A stretch of 64,000 nt of DNA, from assembly GCA_016742275.1 (NCBI GenBank), contig JACVCD010000016.1:1-64000 (forward strand), given 5' to 3'. The notes beneath the pieces were generated by a model. It was not told the origin of the DNA and made no database searches. It saw only the letters and a program-made list of their open reading frames with translations. This DNA comes from Gemmatimonadaceae bacterium (GTDB taxonomy: Bacteria; Gemmatimonadota; Gemmatimonadetes; Gemmatimonadales; Gemmatimonadaceae). A program made the position numbers and the translations under genes. Below are positions 1-9,300 of this stretch, one piece after another (position 1 is the first letter of the stretch; each line of letters begins with the position of its first letter).

Positions 1-20
1 ATCTGAAAGTGGTATGGGGC

Positions 21-380
21 TTACTTTTGGCGTTGAGAGGCGAGGCGGTGCAGTTTGATCAGGGCGGGGCGGAGATTGGTGACGCGATCCAGTAAGTCAG
101 TCACCTGATCGGCGGGAAGGGCTGCCGTGTCGCGCAGGAGGAGCAGGTGGTTGTGCGACTCGGTGGTGGATCCGATCGCGATGGACAGAAAACGCGCGAA
201 TTGGTCCTGGCTGGGCTGGCTGCAGCCTTCGGCGATGTTGGCGCTGATGGAAGCCGATGAGCGACGGAGTTGGGCAATGGTCGCGCGGTGGCCGTTGCCG
301 CTTTTCGATGTCGCGGACACGATGGCCACACTCAACTCATGCGCCATTCGCCACACGCGGAGTTTGGTGAAGTCTTGCAT
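21..380 (-). CDS. four helix bundle protein (S23/bAvd-like)
   Basis: Encodes about 119 residues of the small four-helix-bundle family first known from 23S rRNA intervening sequences and related to the accessory protein of diversity-generating retroelements. Seen: N-terminal FTKLRVWRMAHELS segment, then QLRRSSASISANIAEG, which is the family hallmark, followed by helical stretches to residue 115. I start at the ATG at 380 because the conserved FxxLxVW motif begins right there; an in-frame start at 437 would add 19 residues with no family similarity. The family assembles into pentameric barrels and may bind nucleic acid, but the cellular role is unknown. No reverse transcriptase or rRNA is nearby, so a retroelement role is not supported here. 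Confidence 0.85.
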   Translation of the reverse strand: MQDFTKLRVWRMAHELSVAIVSATSKSGNGHRATIAQLRRSSASISANIAEGCSQPSQDQFARFLSIAIGSTTESHNHLLLLRDTAALPADQVTDLLDRVTNLRPALIKLHRLASQRQK

Positions 381-544
381 TGGCCCAGCATTGGTTCTCG
401 CGCGAAAAACTGTCTCACCATTTCCGCACCCTATCAATCATCGCAACGCAATACCAATCACCGCCACGCCGCTCCGCCCGCACAACCCCGGCTCACAGCC
501 CACGGCCCAAAGCCCACAGCAAGTCGCGAGCCCCCTCTCACCTC
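381..544. other. intergenic region with short degenerate repeats
   Basis: This 164-base gap has no credible gene. The plus strand is unusually C-rich and G-poor. Around 494-520 the unit AGCCCAC recurs in degenerate form (CACAGCCCAC, then AAAGCCCACAGC). No terminator hairpin is obvious. Confidence 0.4.
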
Positions 545-1435
545 TCAAACGGTGCAGAGTTTTACCGCCTCCCCCAACGTCTCAAACCCCGCCTTCTGCG
601 GCATGAATTCGTGTGCCAATACTCCGCTGTATCCACGATCGGCAATCGACTTCGCAATGGCGGGATAGTATAGCTCCTGCGTATCACCGATTTCGTGTCT
701 TCCCGGCACTCCAGCGGTGTGAAAATGCCCGATCCATTTCCATGCCTTGCCGATGGTGGCGATCACGTCGCCTTCCATGACCTGCATGTGGTAGATGTCG
801 TAGAGCAAACGGAAGCTCGGGCTATTCAATCCCTCGGCCACTGCGACTGCCCAATCGGTGTGATCCGCATGGTAATCCTTGTGATCGACCTTGCTGTTCA
901 ACATCTCCATGCACAGCACGACACCATGCTTCTCTGCGGTGGACATGAGTCGCTTGAGTCCCGTGATGCAATTGGCGATGCCTTCACGATCAGCGAGTCC
1001 GGCACGATTGCCGCTGAACACCACGATCTTCTTCACTCCCGCGGCTGCGGCACGCGGGATGTAAGCTTCGCCGTCGGTGACGAGCTTGTCGTGATGTTCG
1101 AGGCGATTGAATCCGATGGGAATCGTGCCCCAGCTGTTGCCCATGGTGCATTCGAGTCCGTACTGGGCTGGCACACTCCACTCTTCGGGGCCGAGCAGAT
1201 CGATGCCGACCAGGCCAATCGCCTTGGCTTCCTTGCACAGATCATGAATTGGCGTGCGGCTGAAGCACCAACGGGCCACAGACTGCCTGAGTCGTCCAGC
1301 GGTCGCATTTGCTGGAGGCGCTGCAGCGCCTGACTGTGCCTCAAGCAATTGCGGCAACGCTCCTACCAAGGTGGCCGCGCCGATGCCGGATACGAGATGA
1401 CGACGAGTCATGGGGACGTCACCTGAATTCGACAT
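545..1435 (-). CDS. Tat-exported hydroxypyruvate isomerase-like TIM-barrel protein
   Basis: A 296-residue member of the sugar phosphate isomerase/epimerase (AP endonuclease 2-type TIM barrel) superfamily. The segments CMEMLNSKVDHKDY, LLYDIYHMQVMEGD and LAHEFMP resemble hydroxypyruvate isomerase (Hyi), including its acidic metal ligands. The N-terminus has a twin-arginine signal (TRRHLVSG, then a hydrophobic run to about residue 35), so the folded, probably metal-loaded enzyme is likely exported. ATG 1435 is favoured because AGGAG lies 7 bases upstream; ATG 1411 is an alternative. The substrate cannot be told from sequence; Hyi proper is cytoplasmic, so the true reaction may differ. Confidence 0.85.
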   Translation of the reverse strand: MSNSGDVPMTRRHLVSGIGAATLVGALPQLLEAQSGAAAPPANATAGRLRQSVARWCFSRTPIHDLCKEAKAIGLVGIDLLGPEEWSVPAQYGLECTMGNSWGTIPIGFNRLEHHDKLVTDGEAYIPRAAAAGVKKIVVFSGNRAGLADREGIANCITGLKRLMSTAEKHGVVLCMEMLNSKVDHKDYHADHTDWAVAVAEGLNSPSFRLLYDIYHMQVMEGDVIATIGKAWKWIGHFHTAGVPGRHEIGDTQELYYPAIAKSIADRGYSGVLAHEFMPQKAGFETLGEAVKLCTV

Positions 1436-1486
1436 GGCGCAGCTCCTGGTCTCAGTTCACGAATTCCGCAGCCATTGCGGCTGCAA

Positions 1487-2545
1487 TTACTGGAGCTGGA
1501 TGTACAGCGGTACCGGCCAGAGGCGCAAGATGGCTTCGCGTGATGTCGCCGGATTGTCGTTCTTGGTCTTCGTGAACTGCTTCCATCCGGTGAACTGAAC
1601 GGGTTCCTTCTTGATGTCGCGCCAGTAGGTATCGCGCTTGAGCCACGGCGCACCGAAGCCGTCCATGTGCATCACGACCTGCACACGCGGATCGAGCTTG
1701 ATGTCCTTGGCATTCGTGACGCCCTTGGGCGTGAATCGGTGCACGACGAGCACCTTGGGCGGCAGGTTGTGCTTCTCGACGAGATTGGCGAGGAAACGAA
1801 TGGCGTAGTTGATATCCGCCGCATCGTAGGTGCCAATGCGCTTGCCCGGAATACCGCCGTTCTTCATCGAGAATTCAGGATCGATACCGAGGTGCACATC
1901 GGGGCGCACGAGGAACTTCTCGATCCACGGCAGCTCTTCGCGTAGCGTACTCTGGCCAACCTGCAGGTCGACGAACATCACGGCATTCTTGCTCTTCGAC
2001 CACCCGTACACGCGCTCAATGAGTGAGCTGTCCATACGAGTGCGGTACTTGCCACTCGGTCCCGGATGGGGATTGGCGACCATCGCGATGAGGTGCAGCG
2101 CTGGCTGTACCGGATGCGCCGGGTCGGCCTTGTTCCACGCGGCCACTTCGGCATCGAGCTTGCGCAGCATCTCCGGTGTTTCGAATTCACCAAGAATGCC
2201 CATGCGCTTGCTGAGCGGATTGCCGTAGAACGCGATGATGCGCTTGGCCGGCAGGATGGAGCCGGGCAATGCGGCAGGCATCTTGGGCGGCCACAGCGAA
2301 TCGGCATCGCTGCCGGCGTCGCGAAACGCCATATGCCGATCGCCAGCCTGCGGGCCAAGCGATCCACGCACTTTCTTACGTGTCGTGTCCGTGCTGGGCT
2401 TGGCAGCGGCCGCCTGCGATGAGGTGCTCTTGCCTGCCGTATTGGATTGTGCAGCGAGCGGCAGGGCAGTAAGTGCGAGTGCCGTGGCGATGGCGCAGGC
2501 CATCGGACGAAGAGTCGAGCCACGAAGTGAACGAGTATGCATCAT
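1487..2545 (-). CDS. secreted protein of unknown function
   Basis: About 352 residues. An N-terminal signal peptide (MHTRSLRG, hydrophobic ACAIATALALTALPLAA) is followed by a low-complexity Ser/Thr/Lys/Ala stretch and then a single domain from about residue 80. Conserved-looking blocks include IIAFYGNPLSKRMGILGE, VHLGIDPEFSMKNGGIPG, PPKVLVVHRFTPKG and VVMHMDGFG. Alternating strand and helix segments with D-P-E and H-M-D near strand ends suggest a TIM-barrel, possibly glycosidase-like, fold; that is inference. I do not recognise a named family. The start is at 2545 or 2542 (two consecutive ATGs); the upstream extension to 2614 lacks signal-peptide character. Confidence 0.75.
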   Translation of the reverse strand: MMHTRSLRGSTLRPMACAIATALALTALPLAAQSNTAGKSTSSQAAAAKPSTDTTRKKVRGSLGPQAGDRHMAFRDAGSDADSLWPPKMPAALPGSILPAKRIIAFYGNPLSKRMGILGEFETPEMLRKLDAEVAAWNKADPAHPVQPALHLIAMVANPHPGPSGKYRTRMDSSLIERVYGWSKSKNAVMFVDLQVGQSTLREELPWIEKFLVRPDVHLGIDPEFSMKNGGIPGKRIGTYDAADINYAIRFLANLVEKHNLPPKVLVVHRFTPKGVTNAKDIKLDPRVQVVMHMDGFGAPWLKRDTYWRDIKKEPVQFTGWKQFTKTKNDNPATSREAILRLWPVPLYIQLQ

Positions 2546-2728
2546 GACGATCAAGCTGACGGTGATCCCGGGAGAATGGGCCGGGAAGAGTCGAAGTCCG
2601 GTGATTCGGCGCACACCATCGGGCGCGAATGCGCGCCGCAGATGGAGGAGTACTGCTGGTACTACGGAGTGTCGTACGGAGTGTAGGAGAAACTACCCGG
2701 CGATGCCAGCGGCGTTCTCTCTACTGGC

Positions 2729-3487
2729 TCACGGACGTTGTGCTGTCTGGCGACTGCGTGTGCGAGTGGCTGACCGCGCCGGCTCTTCGCGCGGCGCCGG
2801 ATAGCTCATGCGTTGCAGAATCACCGCGGCGCGTCGAGTGGCGATACTGCCGTTCGGTGACCATCGCCGCGGTGACGGAAGGATGGCCGCCATACGTGCC
2901 GCTTCATCACGGCTGAGTGCCGACGCACTCTTGCCGAAATGCCGCCGCGCACCGGCCTCGGCACCAAACTCGTTCGGTCCCCACTCGGCGAGATTGATGT
3001 AGAGATCGAGAATGCGTTCCTTGCTCAGCAGCAGCTCCAGCCAGAGTGTCAGGTAGACCTCGAGGCCTTTTCGGATGTAGGAGCGGCCGTTCCACAGGAA
3101 AATGTTCTTGGCCACCTGCTGCGTGAGCGTGCTTGCACCGCGCAGACGTCCCCCCTGACGTCGACGATCGAGTGCCTTGCGTAGCTCGAGCGTATCGATA
3201 CCCCAGTGCAGGTAAAATCGATCGTCTTCCGATGCAAGAACGGCACGGCGAAGTCGTGGTCCCTGCTGCTCGCGTGAGATTGGCGTGTGGGCCGGGAAGA
3301 ATGGGCGATCGCCATTCACGACGCGCGAACCCACGCGTGCCAGCATCACCGCGGTAATGGGTGGATTGACCACCGAGAACAGCAGGATGAAGGGAATGGG
3401 CGCCAACGCGAGAAAAACACCAATCAACACGACTCGCCGAATCCAGAAACGCCAACCGCGCGCACTTTTTCGCCGGGAGGTTGCCAT
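2729..3487 (-). CDS. mtgA: monofunctional biosynthetic peptidoglycan transglycosylase
   Basis: A 252-residue GT51 glycosyltransferase that polymerises lipid II into glycan strands at the periplasmic face of the inner membrane. Seen: one N-terminal membrane anchor (about residues 14-38), the catalytic block SEDDRFYLHWG with the general-base Glu, the GASTLTQQVAKNIFL motif, and KERILDLYINLAEWG. No transpeptidase domain follows, and the length matches MtgA. ATG 3487 places a basic stretch just before the membrane segment and lies 8 bases after the stop of the upstream acyltransferase, so the two envelope genes probably share a transcript. The C-terminal 25 residues are Arg-rich and not conserved. 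Confidence 0.93.
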   Translation of the reverse strand: MATSRRKSARGWRFWIRRVVLIGVFLALAPIPFILLFSVVNPPITAVMLARVGSRVVNGDRPFFPAHTPISREQQGPRLRRAVLASEDDRFYLHWGIDTLELRKALDRRRQGGRLRGASTLTQQVAKNIFLWNGRSYIRKGLEVYLTLWLELLLSKERILDLYINLAEWGPNEFGAEAGARRHFGKSASALSRDEAARMAAILPSPRRWSPNGSIATRRAAVILQRMSYPAPREEPARSATRTRSRQTAQRP

Positions 3488-3495
3488 TGTTGCGA

Positions 3496-4434
3496 TCAGG
3501 GCTCGCGCAGATGTGGTGGGGTGTCCGGTGGCTGTCTTCGCCAACGACGGTGTTGCCAAAAGTACTGGTCGGGGTACTGCCGTACTTTGGCTTCCAGGAT
3601 TGCGGTGAAGCGTGCGACGATGGCGTCACTATCGGCTTCGCGATCTCCGGTGCGCTCGACCAGTACGGGCTCGCATTCGAAGGCGTACCGTCCGCTTGGC
3701 AGACGTACGAATGCGATGAAGATGACCGGTGCGTCAAAACGCAGGGCAAATACGGCGGGTCCGCGAGGCGTCTTGGCCGGCCGGCCAAAAAACGGAACAA
3801 ATGTGCTCGCGAGTCCGAGCGCATCGTGGTCACTCAGAAAGGCCACGAGGTGGTTGTCCCGGAGCGCGCGCGGTGTACGACGCACCGCGTCCTTGTCGTG
3901 AATGACTTCCATGCCGATTTCGTGGCGCGTGCGATTCACGTACGCTTCGAAGATCGGATTGGCCATCCCGCGCGCTACTGCGTCAACTGGTACGCCCCTG
4001 GCGGCCACGTACGCACCCGCCAACTCCCAATTCCCGAGATGGCCGGTCACACAGATGATGCCCTTGCCCTGGGCGCGTGCTTCTTCCACATACTCCCATC
4101 CATCGACCCGTTCGACACGGGCGAGAATATCGTCGCGCGATGTGCCGGGAAGCACCGCAGCCTCGATGGATGTACGCCCGAGACTCTCGTAGGACTTTGC
4201 GGACAATTCCACGACCTCACGATGACTGAGTTCGGGAAATGCGGCCGCGATCTGACGCTCCACTACGCCTCGTCGAATACCCAGGGGGCGATAGGCGAAT
4301 CGGGCAAGGCGTCCGCCAATCCAACTGGCGCCGCGCCATCCCAGCAGGCGCAGGGCACCGACAATTGTTCGCGTAGCGAGATACTCGAGGCGATGCGACA
4401 GTGTGGGGCGGCGTGGTGACTTGGTATCGGCCAT
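3496..4434 (-). CDS. lysophospholipid/lipid A acyltransferase (LpxL/HtrB family)
   Basis: A 312-residue LABLAT-family acyltransferase that adds secondary acyl chains to lipid A or a related lipid on the inner membrane. The catalytic HX4E motif is GHLGNWE (H132, E137), followed by a family-typical arginine region (RGMANP...) and a C-terminal PDQYFWQHRRWRR block characteristic of HtrB/LpxL. It is the first gene of the minus-strand group running to mtgA, which also acts on the envelope. Its presence supports an LPS-bearing outer membrane. Whether it transfers laurate, myristate or another acyl group is not visible. Confidence 0.9.
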   Translation of the reverse strand: MADTKSPRRPTLSHRLEYLATRTIVGALRLLGWRGASWIGGRLARFAYRPLGIRRGVVERQIAAAFPELSHREVVELSAKSYESLGRTSIEAAVLPGTSRDDILARVERVDGWEYVEEARAQGKGIICVTGHLGNWELAGAYVAARGVPVDAVARGMANPIFEAYVNRTRHEIGMEVIHDKDAVRRTPRALRDNHLVAFLSDHDALGLASTFVPFFGRPAKTPRGPAVFALRFDAPVIFIAFVRLPSGRYAFECEPVLVERTGDREADSDAIVARFTAILEAKVRQYPDQYFWQHRRWRRQPPDTPPHLREP

Positions 4435-4541
4435 TGCCCGGAAATGTAACCCAGTCCGTGTACGGTACGAGGCGGTCGGATGTGGGAATGGTCATGATGC
4501 CACGGCTTCACCGTACATGACCGCGCGGCATATTTGATCCA
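4435..4541. promoter_or_regulatory. divergent intergenic region
   Basis: A 107-base gap between the acyltransferase (minus) and the cation transporter (plus). It must hold promoters for both directions, but I see no confident -35/-10 pair. Confidence 0.35.
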
Positions 4542-5507
4542 ATGGCCCGATCCACGCCCCCAACCGAGTCACCGGACTCGCCCACACCTCTGTGGTCGCC
4601 TGCTGCACATCGTGCCGCGCATCGTTCGGCGCAGCGGCTGGTGCAGATCGGTGTTCTGATCAATGCCGTGCTGGCGGTCATCAAGCTGGTCGCCGGTTTG
4701 CTGGGCAATGCATACGCCCTGGTGGCCGACGCGATCGAAAGCGCCACCGACATGATTGGATCGCTGGTGGTATGGGGTGGCTTGCGTATCGCCAGTCGCG
4801 ATCCGGACGAACGCTATCCGTTTGGCTATGGGCGGGCCGAGGCACTGGCGGGAGCCGTGGTTTCGGCGCTCATGCTGGGGGCCGCCGCGGGCATCACGGT
4901 TGAATCCGTGAGCGAGATTCTTACCCCACATCATGCACCCGAGCCATGGACGCTGGTGGTGCTGGTGCTGGTGATCGTGGTGAAAGAGGCGTTGGCCAAG
5001 AAGGTCGCCTCTGCTGGTGATGCCTCGGGCAGTGTGGCAGTTGAGGCAGACGCCTGGCATCATCGCGCGGATGCCATCAGTTCAGCCGCGGCGTTCATCG
5101 GAATCAGCGCGGCATTGATTGGCGGGGAAGGATGGGAAGTTGCCGATGATTGGGCAGCCCTGGTGGCGGCGGCGCTCATCGCCTTCAACGGCTTGACGAT
5201 TCTGCGTCGCGCGCTCGGTGAATTGATGGACCGCGCGCCGGAGCCGGCCGTTCATGACACCATCCGACGCGCGGCGTTGGCAACGAGCGGTGTACTGGAT
5301 GTGGAGAAGCTCAAGGTGCGAAAGTCTGGTACCGCGTACTACGTGGACATTCACGTGCAGGCCGATCCCGCCATGACACTGCACCAGGCGCATATTCTTT
5401 CGGGACGTGTCAAAGGGGCCATTCGGGCGCAGCTGCCGGCAGCTGCCGGCGTGCTCATTCACATGGAACCCTTTGAACCTCCCACCGACGCAGTGGAGGT
5501 GTCGTGA
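4542..5507 (+). CDS. cation diffusion facilitator family transporter
   Basis: A 321-residue CDF antiporter, expected to export Zn2+, Mn2+, Fe2+ or another divalent cation in exchange for protons. Seen: six hydrophobic segments from residue 33 to 225, a TM2 motif ADAIESATD (E66, D70) and a TM5 motif WHHRAD (H173, D177), which together form the transport metal site. A C-terminal cytoplasmic ferredoxin-like domain (about residues 225-315) has the YYVDIHV strand. E66 replaces the His/Asp found in classical Zn transporters, so metal specificity should not be assumed. The stop overlaps the start of the polyphosphate kinase gene (TGATG), implying coupled translation. Confidence 0.93.
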   Translation: MARSTPPTESPDSPTPLWSPAAHRAAHRSAQRLVQIGVLINAVLAVIKLVAGLLGNAYALVADAIESATDMIGSLVVWGGLRIASRDPDERYPFGYGRAEALAGAVVSALMLGAAAGITVESVSEILTPHHAPEPWTLVVLVLVIVVKEALAKKVASAGDASGSVAVEADAWHHRADAISSAAAFIGISAALIGGEGWEVADDWAALVAAALIAFNGLTILRRALGELMDRAPEPAVHDTIRRAALATSGVLDVEKLKVRKSGTAYYVDIHVQADPAMTLHQAHILSGRVKGAIRAQLPAAAGVLIHMEPFEPPTDAVEVS

Positions 5508-6376
5508 TGTCATCGCATGATCGCAAGACCTCTCGTGAGGATGCACGGGTTGACGTCGAGGAGTTGGGACTCGACCGCCTGGTGCCGGTGAATCCTGCCG
5601 CACCGCTCGATCTGGGCGACGAGGCCGCGCGGGTTCGTGGTGCGGCTGGGAAGAAGGATCTCGAGCATGCCACGCGACGCCTGCTCGATCGCCTGGAAGA
5701 ACTCCAGGATGCGTTCTATGCCGATGGTCGCCATGCCTTGCTTCTGGTGCTGCAGGGGCGCGATGCGTCCGGTAAGGATGGTGTGATCAAGACGGTGTAT
5801 GGGGCATTCAATCCGACGGGTGTTCGTGTCGCAGCTTTTGGACCGCCATCGTCGTTGGAGCTGAAGCATGACTTCCTCTGGCGCGTGCATCAGGTGGTGC
5901 CGCCACGTGGCATGGTTGGCGTGTTCAATCGTTCCCACTATGAAGACGTGCTGGCCGTGCGGGTCCGCGAGCTCGCATCGGAAGACGTGTGGCGTCCGCG
6001 TTATGCGCAGATCAACGCGTTCGAGGAGATGCTGCATGCAAATGGCGTGATCATTCGCAAATGCTTTCTGCATGTTTCGCGCGATGAGCAGCGTGAGCGC
6101 TTGCAGGAACGATTCGATGATCCACGAAAGAACTGGAAGTTCCGGCTTGAGGATCTCGAGGACCGGGCACGCTGGGATGAGTACACGGCGGCCTATACCG
6201 AAGCGCTCACCCGGTGCAGCACACCATGGGCGCCGTGGTATGTCGTACCGGCCGATGACAAGGCGGTGCGCAATTATCTGATCGCCGACATGCTGCTGCG
6301 CACGCTCGAATCTCTGCGGTCGACATATCCGGTCATCCAGCCGGATGTGCGTCATGCGGCAAAGCATATCGATTGA
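5507..6376 (+). CDS. ppk2: polyphosphate kinase 2 family protein
   Basis: A 289-residue PPK2-family enzyme that moves phosphate between polyphosphate and nucleotides. Seen: Walker A GRDASGKDG (residues 84-92), the lid region VVPPRGMVGVFNRSHYEDVL, and KNWKFRLEDLEDRARWDEY, all typical of one-domain PPK2. The ATG at 5507 overlaps the upstream TGA (TGATG) and has GGAGG at 5495-5499, 7 bases away, so it is preferred to the GTG at 5504. Direction (ADP or AMP phosphorylation versus polyP synthesis) and subclass cannot be fixed by eye. Position between a cation exporter and a sensor kinase suggests a link to polyphosphate and counter-ion balance (inference). Confidence 0.93.
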   Translation: MSSHDRKTSREDARVDVEELGLDRLVPVNPAAPLDLGDEAARVRGAAGKKDLEHATRRLLDRLEELQDAFYADGRHALLLVLQGRDASGKDGVIKTVYGAFNPTGVRVAAFGPPSSLELKHDFLWRVHQVVPPRGMVGVFNRSHYEDVLAVRVRELASEDVWRPRYAQINAFEEMLHANGVIIRKCFLHVSRDEQRERLQERFDDPRKNWKFRLEDLEDRARWDEYTAAYTEALTRCSTPWAPWYVVPADDKAVRNYLIADMLLRTLESLRSTYPVIQPDVRHAAKHID

Positions 6377-6383
6377 TCTGCTG

Positions 6384-9300
6384 ATGAGCCGTGTGGTGCG
6401 TCGTTCAGGTCTGCTGTGGGCGCTCGTGGCACTGAGTCTTTCCAGTGCCATGGCGTCGGCCCAGCGAGCGACTTCCTCGTTTGCGGCGGCCGCACCAGCG
6501 CAGCACACGCTACGCACTATTGCTGAACGACGCTTTGATGCGGCGTCCGGATTGCGTGCGTCGACGGCATTTGCGATGACGATGGACGCCAACGGTGTGC
6601 CGTGGTTGGCCACTGATGATGGTGTGTATTCGTATGCGGGTGCGCAGTGGCGGCGCGAGCCCATGCCGGAAGACTTCGAGAATCAGCAGGTTCGGTCGCT
6701 GCTGTTTTCCGAAGATGGCAGTCGTTGGACGGGAACGCGCACCGCCTTGATTCGCCGGACACCCGATGGGCGGTTCGTGGTGTTCAACGAAGGCGACGCC
6801 CTGAGTGGCACGGTGGTGTTCAGTCTTGTCGAGTCGGATGCGATCGACGGACGACAGCGTGTGGTGGCCGGCACTTCGCGCGGCGTCGCATGGTTCAATG
6901 GCACCACGTTCGAGTCACTGGCGCTCCCGGAGGGATTCAATCCGCTGGGAATCATGCTTGCGGCAACCCGTGCCCCGGACGGTGCGTCCGAGCTCTGGGT
7001 GGCGAGTTCACTCGGCGGAGTCGCGCGTCTTCATCGCAATACGTGGACGGTGTTCGGGCAGGATCGCGGACTGGATTCTCCGGATGTGCAGTATCTGGTG
7101 GCCGCCGTCGGAGATACCGTCTCCCGTGTTTATGCGGCCGGCGACGGCGGTGTGTTTCGTTTGCAAACCGGACCGAAGGGAGATCGTTTTGAGCTTCTCG
7201 CAGGCTCACCGCAGCACGCTTACCGTGTCGATGCGGTTCCCGATGGCAGCGGCTCGTCGAGTCTATGGGTGGGCACGCTCAACGGACGTATCTGGCATGC
7301 TGAACGTGGCACGTGGCAGGAGGTTCCGTCGACCCTGGCCAATACGCACTCCACCATCACCCTGCTACGACATCTCGTAGGTCATGGCGGCAATGTGGCC
7401 GTCTATGCCTCGTCGCGAAGCGGCTATCTCGTGCGTCTGTCGCAAGGTGTTGCGGCGACGCTCTCGATGTTTCCGGATGGTGCGGCAACGGCGGTGAATG
7501 TTGTCTACGCAGAACGCGGTGCGGGTGGGCGTGATGATGTGTGGGCGGCCACGCAGGAAATGGGGCTGTTGTTGTATCCGGCCAGTGGCGGTATGCGGCG
7601 CTTTGGTTTTACGAGTGAGAGCGCACGTGGCCTGGTGACGGATATCCGGCGCGTCTCGTTGGCTCCTCCCCTCAGGTCCGGCGCTCGCTCGGCGGATTCC
7701 GTCAGCAGTATTGTTGTTGTCGCCAATGGCCTTCCATGGCGACTCAAGGGGGAAGATTTCGTTCGCATTGACGACGGACTTGGTGCTGCACGCGTGAATC
7801 AGGTGCAGCGGCTGATTGATACGACCGGCGAGCATGTGCTTCTCGCGGGTACGTCACAGGGCATCTACGCCTGGAACGGCGCGCGGTGGGTGCGTCGCGG
7901 TATGGTCGCTACGCAGCCGGTGACGGCGCTGGGGGCGGGGATCGAACGCGGACGTCGCGCATTGTATCTCGGAAGTGGGCATACGGTCACCACGCTGACC
8001 GCGGGCACTACACGCGTCGACACGATGCTCGCGATCACGCGGCCCCTGGGACTTGGGACTGTGCGTCGGATTTGCACGACGGGTAGCAGTACTTCCGGGT
8101 TCGTTTTTGCGTTGGACTACGAGCGCGGCATCTACTGGCGTCGACTGGATGACAGTACGGCGTGGCGTCCGCTGCCGCTTCGTCTGCGTCGCGTACTGTC
8201 AAATCTTGGTACCGCCGATCTGGATTGTCTTGGGGACGGTCGTTTGGCCGTGGGGACGTTCGCCGGACTCGCGCTGTTCGATGTATCTGCTGCGTCGACT
8301 GATGCGTGGCGAATTCTTTCGCAGGTCTCCGATGCAGACGGTTTACCAGCGAATTCGGTGACGTCTGTTGCGATGGATAGTGCCAGCGGCATTCTATGGG
8401 CCGGCACCGGATTTGGTATTGGCCTGGTGGATGTGGCACGGGCAGCGCAGTTGCCTCCGGCGCGTTTGACGGTACGCGTGACATCCGAATCACAGAAGCG
8501 CATCGTGGTCGATGGCGCAAAGCTGACGCCTCTCGAAAATGATCTGCACGTTGAACCATTGCTGCTCACGTTCCACCGTGAAGAGCTGACACGATTCCGT
8601 GTACAACTCACTGATCGGCAGCGGAGCGCCGCTGCCGCCGCCGCGGACTCTGTTGGCGGTGAGTGGCTGGAAGTGCCCAATCGCTACTATCACGACATTC
8701 GTCCAGGCGACTATACCCTTACCGTGTGGGCGTATGATTGGGCTGGGCGTGAGTATGGTCCGGTGCAGCGCCGGTTTTCTATGGCGACGTCGGCGTGGGA
8801 ATCACCGCTAGCCCTCGTTGCTTATGGCCTCGTGCTCGCGCTCGCTCTGACGGGCGCGTATCAGTGGCGTATGGCCGCGGTCCGGCGTAGCACACAACAA
8901 CTGCTCGAACGTGAACGACAGGCCGACGCCGAACGCGCCTGGTTCCAGGAGCAGGTGCGCGAAGCGCAGAAGCTCGAGGCTTTGGGGACTCTCGCCGGTG
9001 GTGTGGCGCACGACTTCAACAATCTGCTCGGCGTCATTCGTGGCAACGCCGAGCTGGCGCGTACGGCGCTTCGCAAAGGTCGGAGCAATGGTGACAATCT
9101 GGGCGCCATTCTTGACGCCAGTGATCGTGCGCGCGATATCGTCCGGCAGATTCTCACCTTCAGTCGTCGATCCACACCGACGCGGGAGTACGTGAATCTT
9201 TCCCGGCTCGTGCTCGATCTGCAGCCGCTACTTCGCCGCATGGTGCCGCGTACGGTGAAGCTCATGACGGTGGGCGCCGAAACGCAGTACCTCGTGCAGG

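Noticed and set aside
5510-6664. 384-residue minus-strand open frame
   Set aside because: Antisense to ppk2 and the start of the hybrid kinase; no motifs.
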